The notes beneath the pieces are model-generated. The model was not told the DNA's origin. It made no database searches and worked only from the letters and a program-made list of their open reading frames with translations. Shown piece by piece: positions 8,899 to 17,452 of a stretch of DNA of 40,068 nt; positions within the stretch are counted from its first letter, which is position 1; the number at the start of each line of letters is the position of its first letter. This DNA comes from Mediterraneibacter agrestimuris. Its GTDB lineage: Bacteria > Bacillota > Clostridia > Lachnospirales > Lachnospiraceae. Location of the stretch: positions 1-40,068 of the forward strand of contig NZ_CALPDG010000035.1 in assembly GCF_943193195.1 (NCBI RefSeq), read 5' to 3'. The translations under genes and the position numbers were made by a program.

Positions 8899-10209
8899 CT
8901 ATATCCGATATTCCCCGGCTGCATTTTCCCGTACAGCGCTTTCAAAGAACACCTTTGCGGCACGCACAAGATACCTCGTATCATTCACTCCCGCAGTTTC
9001 ATATGGTGAGTGCATTGCGAGCTGCGGCAGTCCGATATCCACACAATTGACAGCCACCTGATTTGCTGACAAATTGCCCAGCGTAGAACCGCCAGCCATA
9101 TCCGAACGGTTTAGGAACATCTGATATGGCACTTCCGAGCGTTCACATAAGATGCGGAACATCGCCGCAGATACACCGTCCGTTGTATATTTCTGATTGG
9201 CGCTGTATTTGATGACAATCCCGCCGCCCAGCACCGGCCGGTTGGTTGGGCATGCCTTTTCTCCATAGTTCGGATGTACTACATGGGCATTGTCCGCCGA
9301 TATCATGAAACTGACCGCAAGAGCCTGTCTGTACTGTGCCAAAGTTCTTCCAAGTCCCTCACTGATGCGTACCAGCACATCCTGTAAGAATGTAGATGCT
9401 GCTCCCTGCTTTGTACTGCTGCCTACCTCTTCATTATCAAAGACACAATGTACCGGAATACTTTCTCCGTCTGTTGCTGCAAGAAATCCTTTCAAGGAGC
9501 CAAAAGCACACTGCAGATCATCTAATCTTCCTATAGAAATGAATTCCTCGTTTGCACCCCATACAGAGCCTTTTTCACGATTGTATAAGAACAGGTCATT
9601 TCCCAGAATATCATTTTCTGCAACCCCCGCTGCCTCTGCAACAGTTCTCATAAAAGAACCCTTTGCTTCTGACAATCCGTATAATGGAAGTAAATCCTTC
9701 TGCACATTGTACTTCTGTTCCTCATTCGCCTTCCGGTTCATATGAATTGCCAGACTCGGAATCATCACCAAATCTCTGTCCACATTGACCAGCCTGGAGG
9801 AAATCCCGTCTTTCGTTTTTACTACCAGACGTCCCGCCACAGACAACGGGCGGTCAAACCATGGCGCGCAGAGCATCCCTCCATATTTTTCTACGTTTAA
9901 TTTGACATAAGCGCCTTCCGCATCCATCTCTGGATTTTCCTTAATTTTAAACGCCGGGGAATCACTGTGGCTTGCCATAATCTGAAATCCGCGGAAATTC
10001 CTCTTCGGAATCCGAAATGCCAGAAGAGATGTGCCGTTTCTCGTCACATAATACTTACCGCCTTCTGTAAGCTCCCACTCTCTGCTCTCTAAAAGCTGCT
10101 GATACCCCTCCATTTCCAACATTTTTTTCATTGAATCTACTGCATGAAATGCCGTCGGACTGGATTCTATAAATGACAATAATTCTTTGACAACTTTTCT
10201 GTCTCCCAT
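8899..10209 (-). CDS. M18 family aminopeptidase (aspartyl aminopeptidase type)
   Basis: This cytoplasmic zinc aminopeptidase trims N-terminal acidic or other residues; family members form dodecamers. The 436-residue length is standard. Metal-site motifs are ASHSDSPAFK (first zinc His, H81), RLDD near 229-232, and FDNEEVGSSTKQGA (257-270), with the late His in AMHSPYETA. AGGAGCG lies 6 nt before the ATG. The next upstream minus gene, nth, ends 61 bp away. Confidence 0.94.
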   Translation of the reverse strand: MGDRKVVKELLSFIESSPTAFHAVDSMKKMLEMEGYQQLLESREWELTEGGKYYVTRNGTSLLAFRIPKRNFRGFQIMASHSDSPAFKIKENPEMDAEGAYVKLNVEKYGGMLCAPWFDRPLSVAGRLVVKTKDGISSRLVNVDRDLVMIPSLAIHMNRKANEEQKYNVQKDLLPLYGLSEAKGSFMRTVAEAAGVAENDILGNDLFLYNREKGSVWGANEEFISIGRLDDLQCAFGSLKGFLAATDGESIPVHCVFDNEEVGSSTKQGAASTFLQDVLVRISEGLGRTLAQYRQALAVSFMISADNAHVVHPNYGEKACPTNRPVLGGGIVIKYSANQKYTTDGVSAAMFRILCERSEVPYQMFLNRSDMAGGSTLGNLSANQVAVNCVDIGLPQLAMHSPYETAGVNDTRYLVRAAKVFFESAVRENAAGEYRI

Positions 10210-10270
10210 AATAACGCTCCTGCTCCTATTTCATCACAATTTAACTGACATTTCTATTCATACCCAATAT

Positions 10271-10966
10271 CTACACTCCATTCTTCGCACAAATATCTGC
10301 TATGCAGCATTTCTCACAATAGGGTGTTGTCCTTGCCGTACAAATATCTCTTCCGTGATACACAAGGCGGTGACAGAAATCGCTGCCCTCATCCGGCGGA
10401 ATCAACTTCCACAGCTCCATTTCCACCTTCTTTGGCTCTTTGATCCCATCTACCAGTCCAATGCGGTTAACAAGCCGGATACAATGAGTATCTGTTACGA
10501 TCGCCGGCTTACCGAACACATCCCCCATAATCAGATTCGCACTCTTTCTTCCCACACCCGGGAGCTTTAAGAGCGCATCAAAATCATCGGGTACTTTGCC
10601 GTCATACTCATCCCTTATCATTTTCATACAGGCGCTGATATCCCGCGCCTTGCTTTTTCCAAGACCGCAGGGATGTACAATTGCCTCGATATCATCCACA
10701 TCAGCCTCCGCCAGTGATTCGATATCCGGGTATTTTGCGTACAAGTCTTCTACTACAACATTAACTCTCGCATCGGTACACTGAGCTGCCAGCCGAACGC
10801 TGACCAGCAGCTTCCACGCATCATCATAATCCAGTGTACATTTTGCACCCGGATATTCATTCCGAAGCCGTTCGATCACCTCCAACGCAAGCGCTTGTTT
10901 CCTTTGTTCCGTCTTTGTCAGCCTTCTTTGGGGAGCTTTCTTTTTAGAAACTGCCTTTTCCGCCAC
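10271..10966 (-). CDS. nth: Endonuclease III
   Basis: This DNA glycosylase/AP lyase removes oxidised pyrimidines. The helix-hairpin-helix LPGVGRKSANLIMGDVFG contains the catalytic Lys, and VTDTHCIRLVNRIGL contains the catalytic Asp. The C-terminal iron-sulfur loop reads C-X7-C-X2-C-X5-C (CTARTTPYCEKCCIADIC), one residue longer than the textbook C-X6-C. I prefer the GTG at 10966 because GGAGGGA is 7-8 nt upstream; a further in-frame GTG at 10984 overlaps that site. A basic N-terminal tail precedes the fold. Confidence 0.95.
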   Translation of the reverse strand: MAEKAVSKKKAPQRRLTKTEQRKQALALEVIERLRNEYPGAKCTLDYDDAWKLLVSVRLAAQCTDARVNVVVEDLYAKYPDIESLAEADVDDIEAIVHPCGLGKSKARDISACMKMIRDEYDGKVPDDFDALLKLPGVGRKSANLIMGDVFGKPAIVTDTHCIRLVNRIGLVDGIKEPKKVEMELWKLIPPDEGSDFCHRLVYHGRDICTARTTPYCEKCCIADICAKNGV

Positions 10967-10994
10967 GTCTTTTCCCTCCATCACGCTTTCGTGC

Positions 10995-11579
10995 TCATAA
11001 ATGTTCCATTTCCATAGCTATACTATCTTCACACTCACGCATTGCCAAAATGGTCTTTTCAAATAAATCTGCCAGCTCCCATCCAAGACGCTCTGCTCCT
11101 TCCCGAATCACATCCCGGGAACATCCCGCCGCGAATCTTTTGTCCTTAAATTTCTTTTTCAGGCTGGACACTTCCATATCCCGACAGCTCTTGGACGGAC
11201 GCATTCTTGCCGCCGCCCCGATCAATCCAGTCAGCTCGTCCGCCGCAAACATGATTTTTTCCATCTCATGCTCCGGTTCTACATCGCTGCATAAACCATA
11301 GCCGTGACTGCATACCGCATGTATCAATTCATCAGATGCATGAATTTCTGCCAGCAGTTCGGGCGCCTTCAGACAATGTTCCTCTGGATATTTCTCAAAA
11401 TCCACATCATGAAGCAGTCCCGCCATTGCCCAGAACTCTGCATCATCACCATATCTAAGTTCATTTGCGTACCAGCGCATTACACCTTCCACAGTCAGCG
11501 CATGCTGAATATGGAACGGCTCCTGATTATATTTTCTCAAAAGTGCCATTGCATCTTCTCTTGTAATATTTGCATTCAT
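10995..11579 (-). CDS. HD (HDIG-type) domain protein
   Basis: This is a putative metal-dependent phosphohydrolase of 194 residues. The HD signature has H26 in FHIQHAL, the HD pair H57-D58 in GLLHDVDFEKYPEEH, and later His and Asp residues (VCSHGYG, FAADELTG), which fits the family of uncharacterised HD hydrolases. The substrate is unknown; nucleotides are typical. It lies just upstream of nth (tens of bp) and downstream of the M20 peptidase gene, so the three may share a transcript. AAGGAGA is 11 nt before the ATG. Confidence 0.85.
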   Translation of the reverse strand: MNANITREDAMALLRKYNQEPFHIQHALTVEGVMRWYANELRYGDDAEFWAMAGLLHDVDFEKYPEEHCLKAPELLAEIHASDELIHAVCSHGYGLCSDVEPEHEMEKIMFAADELTGLIGAAARMRPSKSCRDMEVSSLKKKFKDKRFAAGCSRDVIREGAERLGWELADLFEKTILAMRECEDSIAMEMEHL

Positions 11580-11606
11580 TTTCTTATCTTCTCCTTGTCG
11601 GTCCCA

Positions 11607-13049
11607 TCAACATTTCTTCATCAAACGTACATAAAATTCTACTGTTTTTACCAATGTCTCAACTGGAACACGTTCATTATTTCCATGAATCATACCACGC
11701 TCTTCCTTCGACAGCTTCATTGCTGAGAACTTATATACCCGGTCTGTGATCCGGCAGTAATGCCATGAATCGCTGCACGCCATCATCAGATATGGTGAAA
11801 CCAATGCCTTTCTCCATGTGTCTGCAACCGCCTGACACAGATTTCCCCATTCTGCACAAGACGTATCAGACTCTGTAGAAGGATTTCTTCCCTCAAACAC
11901 AGACACTTCAATATTGGGATTGTTAATGACCCTTTCCAGATATGCCTTTGCAGAATCTACCGTGTCTGTTCCTATCAGACGGAGATTCATTCCTACAGAT
12001 GCCGTCGGAGGAATCACATTAAACGCTTTTCCGCCCTGCATCTTCGTCATCGCACAGGTAGTACGCAGCATTGCATTCAATTCACCGCCTGATTTCTGAC
12101 ATACCTTGTCAAAAAGTCCTGCAAAGCACCATAAATTTGCAAAAAGAATTTTGTATGCAAAAGTAGAATGCCTTCCAAGCGTATCCAGCATCTCGCGCAC
12201 CGGCTTCGTAATCTGCCGAGGAAACGGATGCTTCTCTACATCTACAACTGCCTGTGCCAGTTCTCCTACAATCGTATGTACCGGCGGCATAGATGCATGT
12301 CCGCCATTACTCTTTGCATGGAATTCTATATTGGTCAGGCCCTTCTCAGCAATTCCGATCAATGCGCACTCTCTGTCCACTCCCGGAAATACATTCTCAA
12401 CCACAGCGCCGCCTTCATCCAGAACCATTGCCGGATGGATGCCGCGTTCTTCAAACCAGTCCACCATTGCCGGGCAAGTCGGTCCGTTTACTTCTTCCTG
12501 TCCCGAAAATGCGAAGTAAATATCATGCTCCGGCACAAAATTGTCTTTCATCAATTTCTCCGCCGCTTCCATAATTCCGCACAGCGTTCCCTTTGTATCT
12601 AATGTTCCCCTTCCCCAGAGAACACCATCCTCTACGATTCCCTCAAACGCCGGCTTTTCCCACTGAGATTCCTCAACCGGAACCACATCATAATGAGACA
12701 TCAGTACGATTGGTTCGCCTTCTTTGCGTCCCTTCCAGCAATAAAGCATCCCATTGACCCCCAGCATCTGCCGTTCACAAGTCTCGTGAACTTTCGGATA
12801 AAGCTTTGGAAGCAGCTTTTGAAACTTCTCAAATTCTTTTTTGTCAATTAAGGATTCATCATTATAAGAAATGGTTTTACAGCGGATCATTTCCTGCATA
12901 TCCCACACAATCCGGTTTTCATCAAGTAACACATCTTCCAGTGAAGAAGTTAACTCTGATTTCGGTTTAAATCTTGCTGCCCGAAGTAATATAACTCCTA
13001 TAAAAACTGCAATTACAACTATTAATGCTAAGATAACTTTACCTAACAT
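11607..13049 (-). CDS. M20 family metallopeptidase, membrane-anchored
   Basis: This di-zinc peptidase or deacylase resembles carboxypeptidase S/aminoacylase members. Residues 2-23 form one hydrophobic helix, so the enzyme is probably anchored at the membrane. Catalytic motifs are LMSHYDVVP (zinc His H119), GRGTLDTKG (bridging Asp D151) and FSGQEEVNG (general base Glu E185 with E186). At 480 residues it has the central dimerisation (lid) domain. Its upstream neighbours are two multi-spanning membrane proteins, which suggests joint handling of a peptide or N-acyl amino acid; this is inference. Confidence 0.92.
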   Translation of the reverse strand: MLGKVILALIVVIAVFIGVILLRAARFKPKSELTSSLEDVLLDENRIVWDMQEMIRCKTISYNDESLIDKKEFEKFQKLLPKLYPKVHETCERQMLGVNGMLYCWKGRKEGEPIVLMSHYDVVPVEESQWEKPAFEGIVEDGVLWGRGTLDTKGTLCGIMEAAEKLMKDNFVPEHDIYFAFSGQEEVNGPTCPAMVDWFEERGIHPAMVLDEGGAVVENVFPGVDRECALIGIAEKGLTNIEFHAKSNGGHASMPPVHTIVGELAQAVVDVEKHPFPRQITKPVREMLDTLGRHSTFAYKILFANLWCFAGLFDKVCQKSGGELNAMLRTTCAMTKMQGGKAFNVIPPTASVGMNLRLIGTDTVDSAKAYLERVINNPNIEVSVFEGRNPSTESDTSCAEWGNLCQAVADTWRKALVSPYLMMACSDSWHYCRITDRVYKFSAMKLSKEERGMIHGNNERVPVETLVKTVEFYVRLMKKC

Positions 13050-13080
13050 CTATTCACCCGCTTTCTCGTTAATAGCTAAT

Positions 13081-13129
13081 AAAAGGTTACATTTCGCAAC
13101 TAAGGGCGCTCCAGTAACAGTATCCTTTT
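13081..13129. repeat. Partial copy of the structured repeat at 29364-29509
   Basis: The 18-mer GCTCCAGTAACAGTATCC (13108-13125) is identical to 29387-29404 and is preceded in both by GGG plus one differing base. GTTAC upstream and GTAAC downstream keep the internal stem, and AAAAGG/CCTTTT close an outer one. The right arm and the second terminal repeat are missing. It lies between the M20 peptidase gene and the membrane-protein pair. Confidence 0.55.
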
Positions 13130-13177
13130 ATGCTCTTACTCTTATATTTTTCCATCACACGTTCTTACAACTATCCT

Positions 13178-13837
13178 TTACAGCATTCCCTTTTTATACA
13201 GAATCCGCGCAGAACCAATTGCGATCAGTGCGCCCACTGGAACGAGTACACCTACAGAGCCTGACAGCGACGGCACCAGAAGGAACAGAACAACCATAAA
13301 CACAAGCGGTGCAACAGATATCTTCCAGTTCTTACTCACATATACCACTGCCAGTCCGCCAAACAATGACGGTAAAATATTGTCAAATGCAGGTTTTACC
13401 GCCGGATTATTCAGAATTGGTGTCAACGGAACAAGCAATGCCACACCAAGGGCAATAATAACCGTTGTCACAATTGAAGAAGTTGCCACTGCAATCGTGG
13501 AAATCACTTCCCCCTCTTCACTTCCCGGCTTCACCTTCGCATTTTCCATGGCGGTCAAAGCTGCCGGAACCTTTAAATTAGTCAGGTTACCAGTTACAAA
13601 TGCCAGATAAGAACTTGCTGTTCCCAGCATCGGCACAAATGTCAGCACTTCAATCAGACCCACTGTCCAGAAAATCGGAGCCACCCCCAGCAGCCCCTGC
13701 AATACCGGTTTCCAGCCTGGCCATGCGCCATAATATATACAGGTGATGATCGGGTAAGCAAAAATCATACCAAGAGCGCACAAGATCCAAATACGTCCGT
13801 AAATATGTGTCATTTCTTCATAACTTCTTTTCTTCAT
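13178..13837 (-). CDS. Multi-spanning membrane protein paired with a DUF5058-like protein
   Basis: The 219 residues (MKKRSYEEMTHIYGRIWILC...) form about five to six hydrophobic segments. No named family is recognised. The start at 13837 is set by AGGAGGGTGA just upstream; the upstream gene's stop overlaps that site, leaving 5 bp between the genes. Two membrane proteins made together next to an M20 peptidase suggest a two-subunit transporter, but the substrate and even the transport role are inferred. Confidence 0.75.
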   Translation of the reverse strand: MKKRSYEEMTHIYGRIWILCALGMIFAYPIITCIYYGAWPGWKPVLQGLLGVAPIFWTVGLIEVLTFVPMLGTASSYLAFVTGNLTNLKVPAALTAMENAKVKPGSEEGEVISTIAVATSSIVTTVIIALGVALLVPLTPILNNPAVKPAFDNILPSLFGGLAVVYVSKNWKISVAPLVFMVVLFLLVPSLSGSVGVLVPVGALIAIGSARILYKKGML

Positions 13838-13842
13838 CACTC

Positions 13843-14568
13843 TCACCCTCCTATCATCGGCGTTATCACTGCAGCAAATACCATTGCTCCGAGCATACTG
13901 ATCGGCAGTGCATAATTTTCCAGCCATTTCATATTATATTTCTTGATCAGGATACCGCAGATCCCCATCAAAAACGAAGAAAACAGCAATACAAAAATCG
14001 GAATCCATCCCTTTAGTCCGGAACGGATATCAGCAAATACCATTCCTAAGAATGCCGATATCATGCCAAGGAACATTGCCGTCATCAGCAGGTCTCCCCA
14101 CTTACCGTCTTTATTCTTAATCTTCATCAGACCACCCTGAATCTTCTTAATAAATAATGGAACCCAGATAAGCCCCGGGAAGATTCCCAGTGTCATCACC
14201 CAGGCGATCGCCGTATAAACAGATGGATCTGTCACTGTTTCGGAAAGTGAGATTCCCAGAGCATTCGCCGTAGAAGTCGCTGCCGGAAGCTCATATGTAA
14301 TCGCTCCGATAACACTTAAACGCAGCCACGGGAGCGGCAATCCTAAGAACTTGGACAGTGTAATCACGCCCAGCAGGATCGACACCGCCGGAGCAATTGT
14401 GAAAACTGCTGTAGAAATCATGGTTTTTCGCATCTGCGCCGTGTCAATACCCAGCGCTTTTCCTCTTCTGTATGCCCGGATCAGGAAGAACAGCGACTGT
14501 GCAATAACAAATACAATAATTGCTCCCGCCAAAACGAACAAAAGTGAACTATTTGGATCAAACTTCAT
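13843..14568 (-). CDS. DUF5058-like integral membrane protein
   Basis: The 241-residue protein has about seven hydrophobic segments and starts MKFDPNSSLLFVLAGAII. It resembles DUF5058 proteins (recalled), which have no established function. Conserved-looking polar positions within the membrane include YELPAATSTANA. AAAGGAGG is 8-9 nt before the ATG, and a TATAAT box lies at about 14606-14611 with no clear -35. Its stop adjoins the start of the second membrane protein, so they are translated together. Confidence 0.75.
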   Translation of the reverse strand: MKFDPNSSLLFVLAGAIIVFVIAQSLFFLIRAYRRGKALGIDTAQMRKTMISTAVFTIAPAVSILLGVITLSKFLGLPLPWLRLSVIGAITYELPAATSTANALGISLSETVTDPSVYTAIAWVMTLGIFPGLIWVPLFIKKIQGGLMKIKNKDGKWGDLLMTAMFLGMISAFLGMVFADIRSGLKGWIPIFVLLFSSFLMGICGILIKKYNMKWLENYALPISMLGAMVFAAVITPMIGG

Positions 14569-14677
14569 TTAACCCGCCTCCTTTTTCTCATTACATAGAT
14601 ATCATTATACCGTTTTAAAGTACAAAACTCCAGTTTTTTCTTTATATATTTGCCTGCATTAATAACTATCAGAAAGA

Positions 14678-14702
14678 GGGAACAGCTTTATAAGCCGCTC
14701 CC
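14678..14702 (-). terminator. Terminator of the ferredoxin gene
   Basis: On the minus strand GGGAGCGGC pairs with GCTGTTCCC (two G-U pairs) around a 7-nt loop and is followed by TCTTTCT. It lies 33 bp after the ferredoxin stop. Confidence 0.7.
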
Positions 14703-14734
14703 CTTCTATTCTTCCTATTTTTCTACATATCGTC

Positions 14735-14920
14735 TTACTCAAAGATATCGATCACCGCTACCGGACAACTGTCCCTTGCCTCCTCTGCCGACTCCTGCAC
14801 CTCTTCGGTCACATCTGCATAAGCCTCAGCCAGATCCTCCTCATTAAACCGGAACACCTCAGGACATGCAGCCACACAAGTTCCGCAGGAAATACATCCT
14901 TCATTTACTTTCGCCTTCAT
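14735..14920 (-). CDS. Ferredoxin, single [4Fe-4S] cluster
   Basis: This 61-residue acidic electron carrier has CISCGTCVAACP near the N-terminus (C9, C12, C15, with an extra C19) and DSCPV near the C-terminus (C52). That is the C-X2-C-X2-C ... C-P arrangement of one-cluster bacterial ferredoxins. A GAGGAGG site lies before the ATG. It has its own terminator and appears monocistronic; the redox partner is unknown. Confidence 0.92.
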   Translation of the reverse strand: MKAKVNEGCISCGTCVAACPEVFRFNEEDLAEAYADVTEEVQESAEEARDSCPVAVIDIFE

Positions 14921-14948
14921 AAATCTGCCTCCTCGTTATGAGCACTTA

Positions 14949-14965
14949 GCGGCTGTATTTTAGCC
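14949..14965. other. Short hairpin upstream of the ferredoxin gene
   Basis: CGGCT and AGCCG form a 5-bp stem with a T-run on the plus strand. It lies between the ferredoxin start and the end of the GH78-like gene. It may be a weak plus-strand terminator or a leader structure; nothing further is seen in this 112-bp gap. Confidence 0.3.
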
Positions 14966-15032
14966 GTTTTATAATCACTACTTACCTTAACAGGATGCAC
15001 CGGTTTTAAAATATTTATACCTATTAATGAAT

Positions 15033-17360
15033 CTATTTTCTTTCACCGCTTACTTTATACTCTTGAACACCCTTTGGTAATTTCACCTCTTTTTTGAGAC
15101 CGCCGTCCTTTTTCTCAACTTTCACATAAATTGTTCCTTTCGGTGTAGGCACTTCACCTTCTGCCCACTGTAAACCGTCTGGAAGACATGGTTCAATTTT
15201 CACTGATTCAAATCCCGGCGTCATCGGCAAAACCCCCAATATCTGTGCCGGCATCTGATAAGTAGGTGTTCCTCCCCATGCATGGGAATAATCACAATCA
15301 AATCCAGACCACACTTCCTTTAAACCTGTAGGATTCTCTTGTAACAATAATTCCCATCGTTTCAGTTGGTCCAGTCCGTATTGCTTAAATAATCCAGTTT
15401 TCTTCAATGCTATAAATATAAAATGCATAAAGTATGGCTGTGCCTGACTTAATGAAGTATCTTCCATCACCTTCTTCATCAAAACTCTCTGTCGTTCTTT
15501 AGGTGCAATATCATATAATACAGCGAGTGTATTCATATGCTGACTATAAAATTCCCTTTTTACATCAGCCGGCATCCATCGGGAGGCTTCTGTTGCTCTT
15601 GCATCATATAAGCCATCTCGATACAGTCCTTTTTCCTCATTCCATAACAAGTGATTAACACTGCCGGCAATTGCGTCATGTAGTTTCATATATTCCTTAC
15701 AACGTCCGGCAGTTCCTCCCCATTGAAAAATTTTATGTGCCGTTTTTATCGCTCCTGCAAGCAACACCGTCATATATCCCTGCCCCATGCACTTCGGCGG
15801 ATGATGCCGGTTCATATCCCCTTCCGCAACCCAATCCATAAACATATAACTCGGTGAATATTCTATCAGCATATTGTCCCCTAAATACCCCAAAAAGCGT
15901 TCAATCACTCCACATATAACATCATCCAGTTTTTCGGCTATTTTTTTATCTCCTGTATACATGATATAATCGTATATCATATGAATATACAACAGACAAT
16001 AACTCGGGTGAAACATGCGAAACTTCTTCAATCGTAAATAATAGGATATTTTTAAAATATCAAAGCGCGTCAGATATGGATCTCCAAAACTATAATAATT
16101 CATCAGACTTTCAATCATATAGTCTCCCATACACCCCAATGGTTCCTGATGCACGGGTGAATCCATATGGTACGTCTGCCGGCAGATCTGATTCGTTCTG
16201 CACCCCAATAAATATATTTGATCCAGTATTGGCTCACTACAGTGAAACCATCCTTTCATATCCCCCGGATAAACACTTATATCAATTTCTGCGTCCTGTA
16301 TTTCTATATCGTCATACACATTACTGACAGTTACCTGAATCATATGTATACTATGCATCCGTAAGGACTGTATACTATTTTTTCCTTGTCTCAAAATATA
16401 AGTTTCCGTGGTTCCTTCCCGTTCTACCTTTCCCGGAAATTCTTGCATATGAAGTGTTATCTTTATATTCTCTGCACCAACAATAGTCATATGGGGAAAT
16501 GCAGCATATATTCTTCCAAAATCCATCCAAAAGGTAATAGGTGCGCCTTTTTTTATTTTAATTTTTCCGTTCTCTTTCTCAAAATGGATTCGGCCGCCCC
16601 CGTCAAACGGATTCAATATAGTTTCTACCTTTTTCCTTATATATCGGAGATTTGGTATTTCCGACGGCAGCAATTCAGGAAACTGCTCTTGCCCGTCAAC
16701 ACACTGTGCCTGCTTCCATTTCTTACCCACCTCTACTTCCTCTGTATTCTCATAACTTTTACAGCCGTTCCATTCTGTTGAACTTTGGTAAGCTTCATCT
16801 CTCCTGCATTCCCACGAGCTGTCTGTTCGTATTAGCTTCTCTTTTTCTTTCAGGCAGACAGCAAGCTCTGCAATTATTCCGCCGTGCCCGCAGGATACTT
16901 CCGACTGTACAACCGGTCCCAGTGCTGATTTTACAAGAATTTCATTTTCTCCCTGACATAACAATTCTGATACGTCATATTCTTCATAAAATTTGTATGG
17001 CAATGGATCACAATTTCCATAATCACCTCCCGGCTGCGCGCTGCCTCTCCCGATAAATCTCCCGTTTATCCATACATTATACTGGCCATCTGCCGTAATA
17101 TATAATTTTGCACTCTCTGGCAAATGCTCAAAAAAACACTTCTTTCTGAAGTAAAATACCGTAAAATTCCATTGCTTTCGCTCAAATAATGTATATGGAC
17201 AGGTCTGATATTCCTCAAAGTCCTCTGCCCCTCCCCATATCCACTGTGCGCTCCAGTTTCTAACTTCTGCCGGCAGCTCATACTTTTCATCTGTAAACCG
17301 AAATATATATGGTATACCGCAACTATTTATATCATATTTCTCAATTTCATTTTTCATCAT
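15033..17360 (-). CDS. GH78-type alpha-L-rhamnosidase-like protein
   Basis: The predicted enzyme cleaves terminal alpha-L-rhamnose from glycosides. The 775 residues show N-terminal beta-sandwich segments (WSAQWIWGGAED, LYITADGQYNVWINGRFIGRG), then an (alpha/alpha)6 barrel from about residue 370. The barrel has MDSPVHQEPLGCMGDYM, the acidic DWVAEGDMNRH and WSGFDCDYSHAWGGTPTYQ; a C-terminal beta domain with a typical ILGV...PGF segment follows. No signal peptide is present, so it should work inside the cell on imported oligosaccharides. It is last in the operon with the ABC transporter and GH106-like enzyme. Activity on other uronosyl or deoxysugar linkages is possible. Confidence 0.8.
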   Translation of the reverse strand: MMKNEIEKYDINSCGIPYIFRFTDEKYELPAEVRNWSAQWIWGGAEDFEEYQTCPYTLFERKQWNFTVFYFRKKCFFEHLPESAKLYITADGQYNVWINGRFIGRGSAQPGGDYGNCDPLPYKFYEEYDVSELLCQGENEILVKSALGPVVQSEVSCGHGGIIAELAVCLKEKEKLIRTDSSWECRRDEAYQSSTEWNGCKSYENTEEVEVGKKWKQAQCVDGQEQFPELLPSEIPNLRYIRKKVETILNPFDGGGRIHFEKENGKIKIKKGAPITFWMDFGRIYAAFPHMTIVGAENIKITLHMQEFPGKVEREGTTETYILRQGKNSIQSLRMHSIHMIQVTVSNVYDDIEIQDAEIDISVYPGDMKGWFHCSEPILDQIYLLGCRTNQICRQTYHMDSPVHQEPLGCMGDYMIESLMNYYSFGDPYLTRFDILKISYYLRLKKFRMFHPSYCLLYIHMIYDYIMYTGDKKIAEKLDDVICGVIERFLGYLGDNMLIEYSPSYMFMDWVAEGDMNRHHPPKCMGQGYMTVLLAGAIKTAHKIFQWGGTAGRCKEYMKLHDAIAGSVNHLLWNEEKGLYRDGLYDARATEASRWMPADVKREFYSQHMNTLAVLYDIAPKERQRVLMKKVMEDTSLSQAQPYFMHFIFIALKKTGLFKQYGLDQLKRWELLLQENPTGLKEVWSGFDCDYSHAWGGTPTYQMPAQILGVLPMTPGFESVKIEPCLPDGLQWAEGEVPTPKGTIYVKVEKKDGGLKKEVKLPKGVQEYKVSGERK

Positions 17361-17395
17361 TTTTATAGTCCTTTATAATTTCCTATACCCATAAA

Positions 17396-17439
17396 CAGAT
17401 ATACGCACCGCACTTCTTAACAGTACGATGCGCCTATCT
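17396..17439 (-). other. Intercistronic hairpin between SBP and GH78-like genes
   Basis: On the minus-strand RNA CGCATCGTACT pairs along its whole length with AGTGCGGTGCG (G-U pairs included), extended by AGATA/TATCT. The tail has only a weak U-run. Such a structure after a binding-protein gene commonly stabilises its message or ends part of the transcripts. Confidence 0.55.
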
Positions 17440-17452
17440 TTTTTAAATATTT

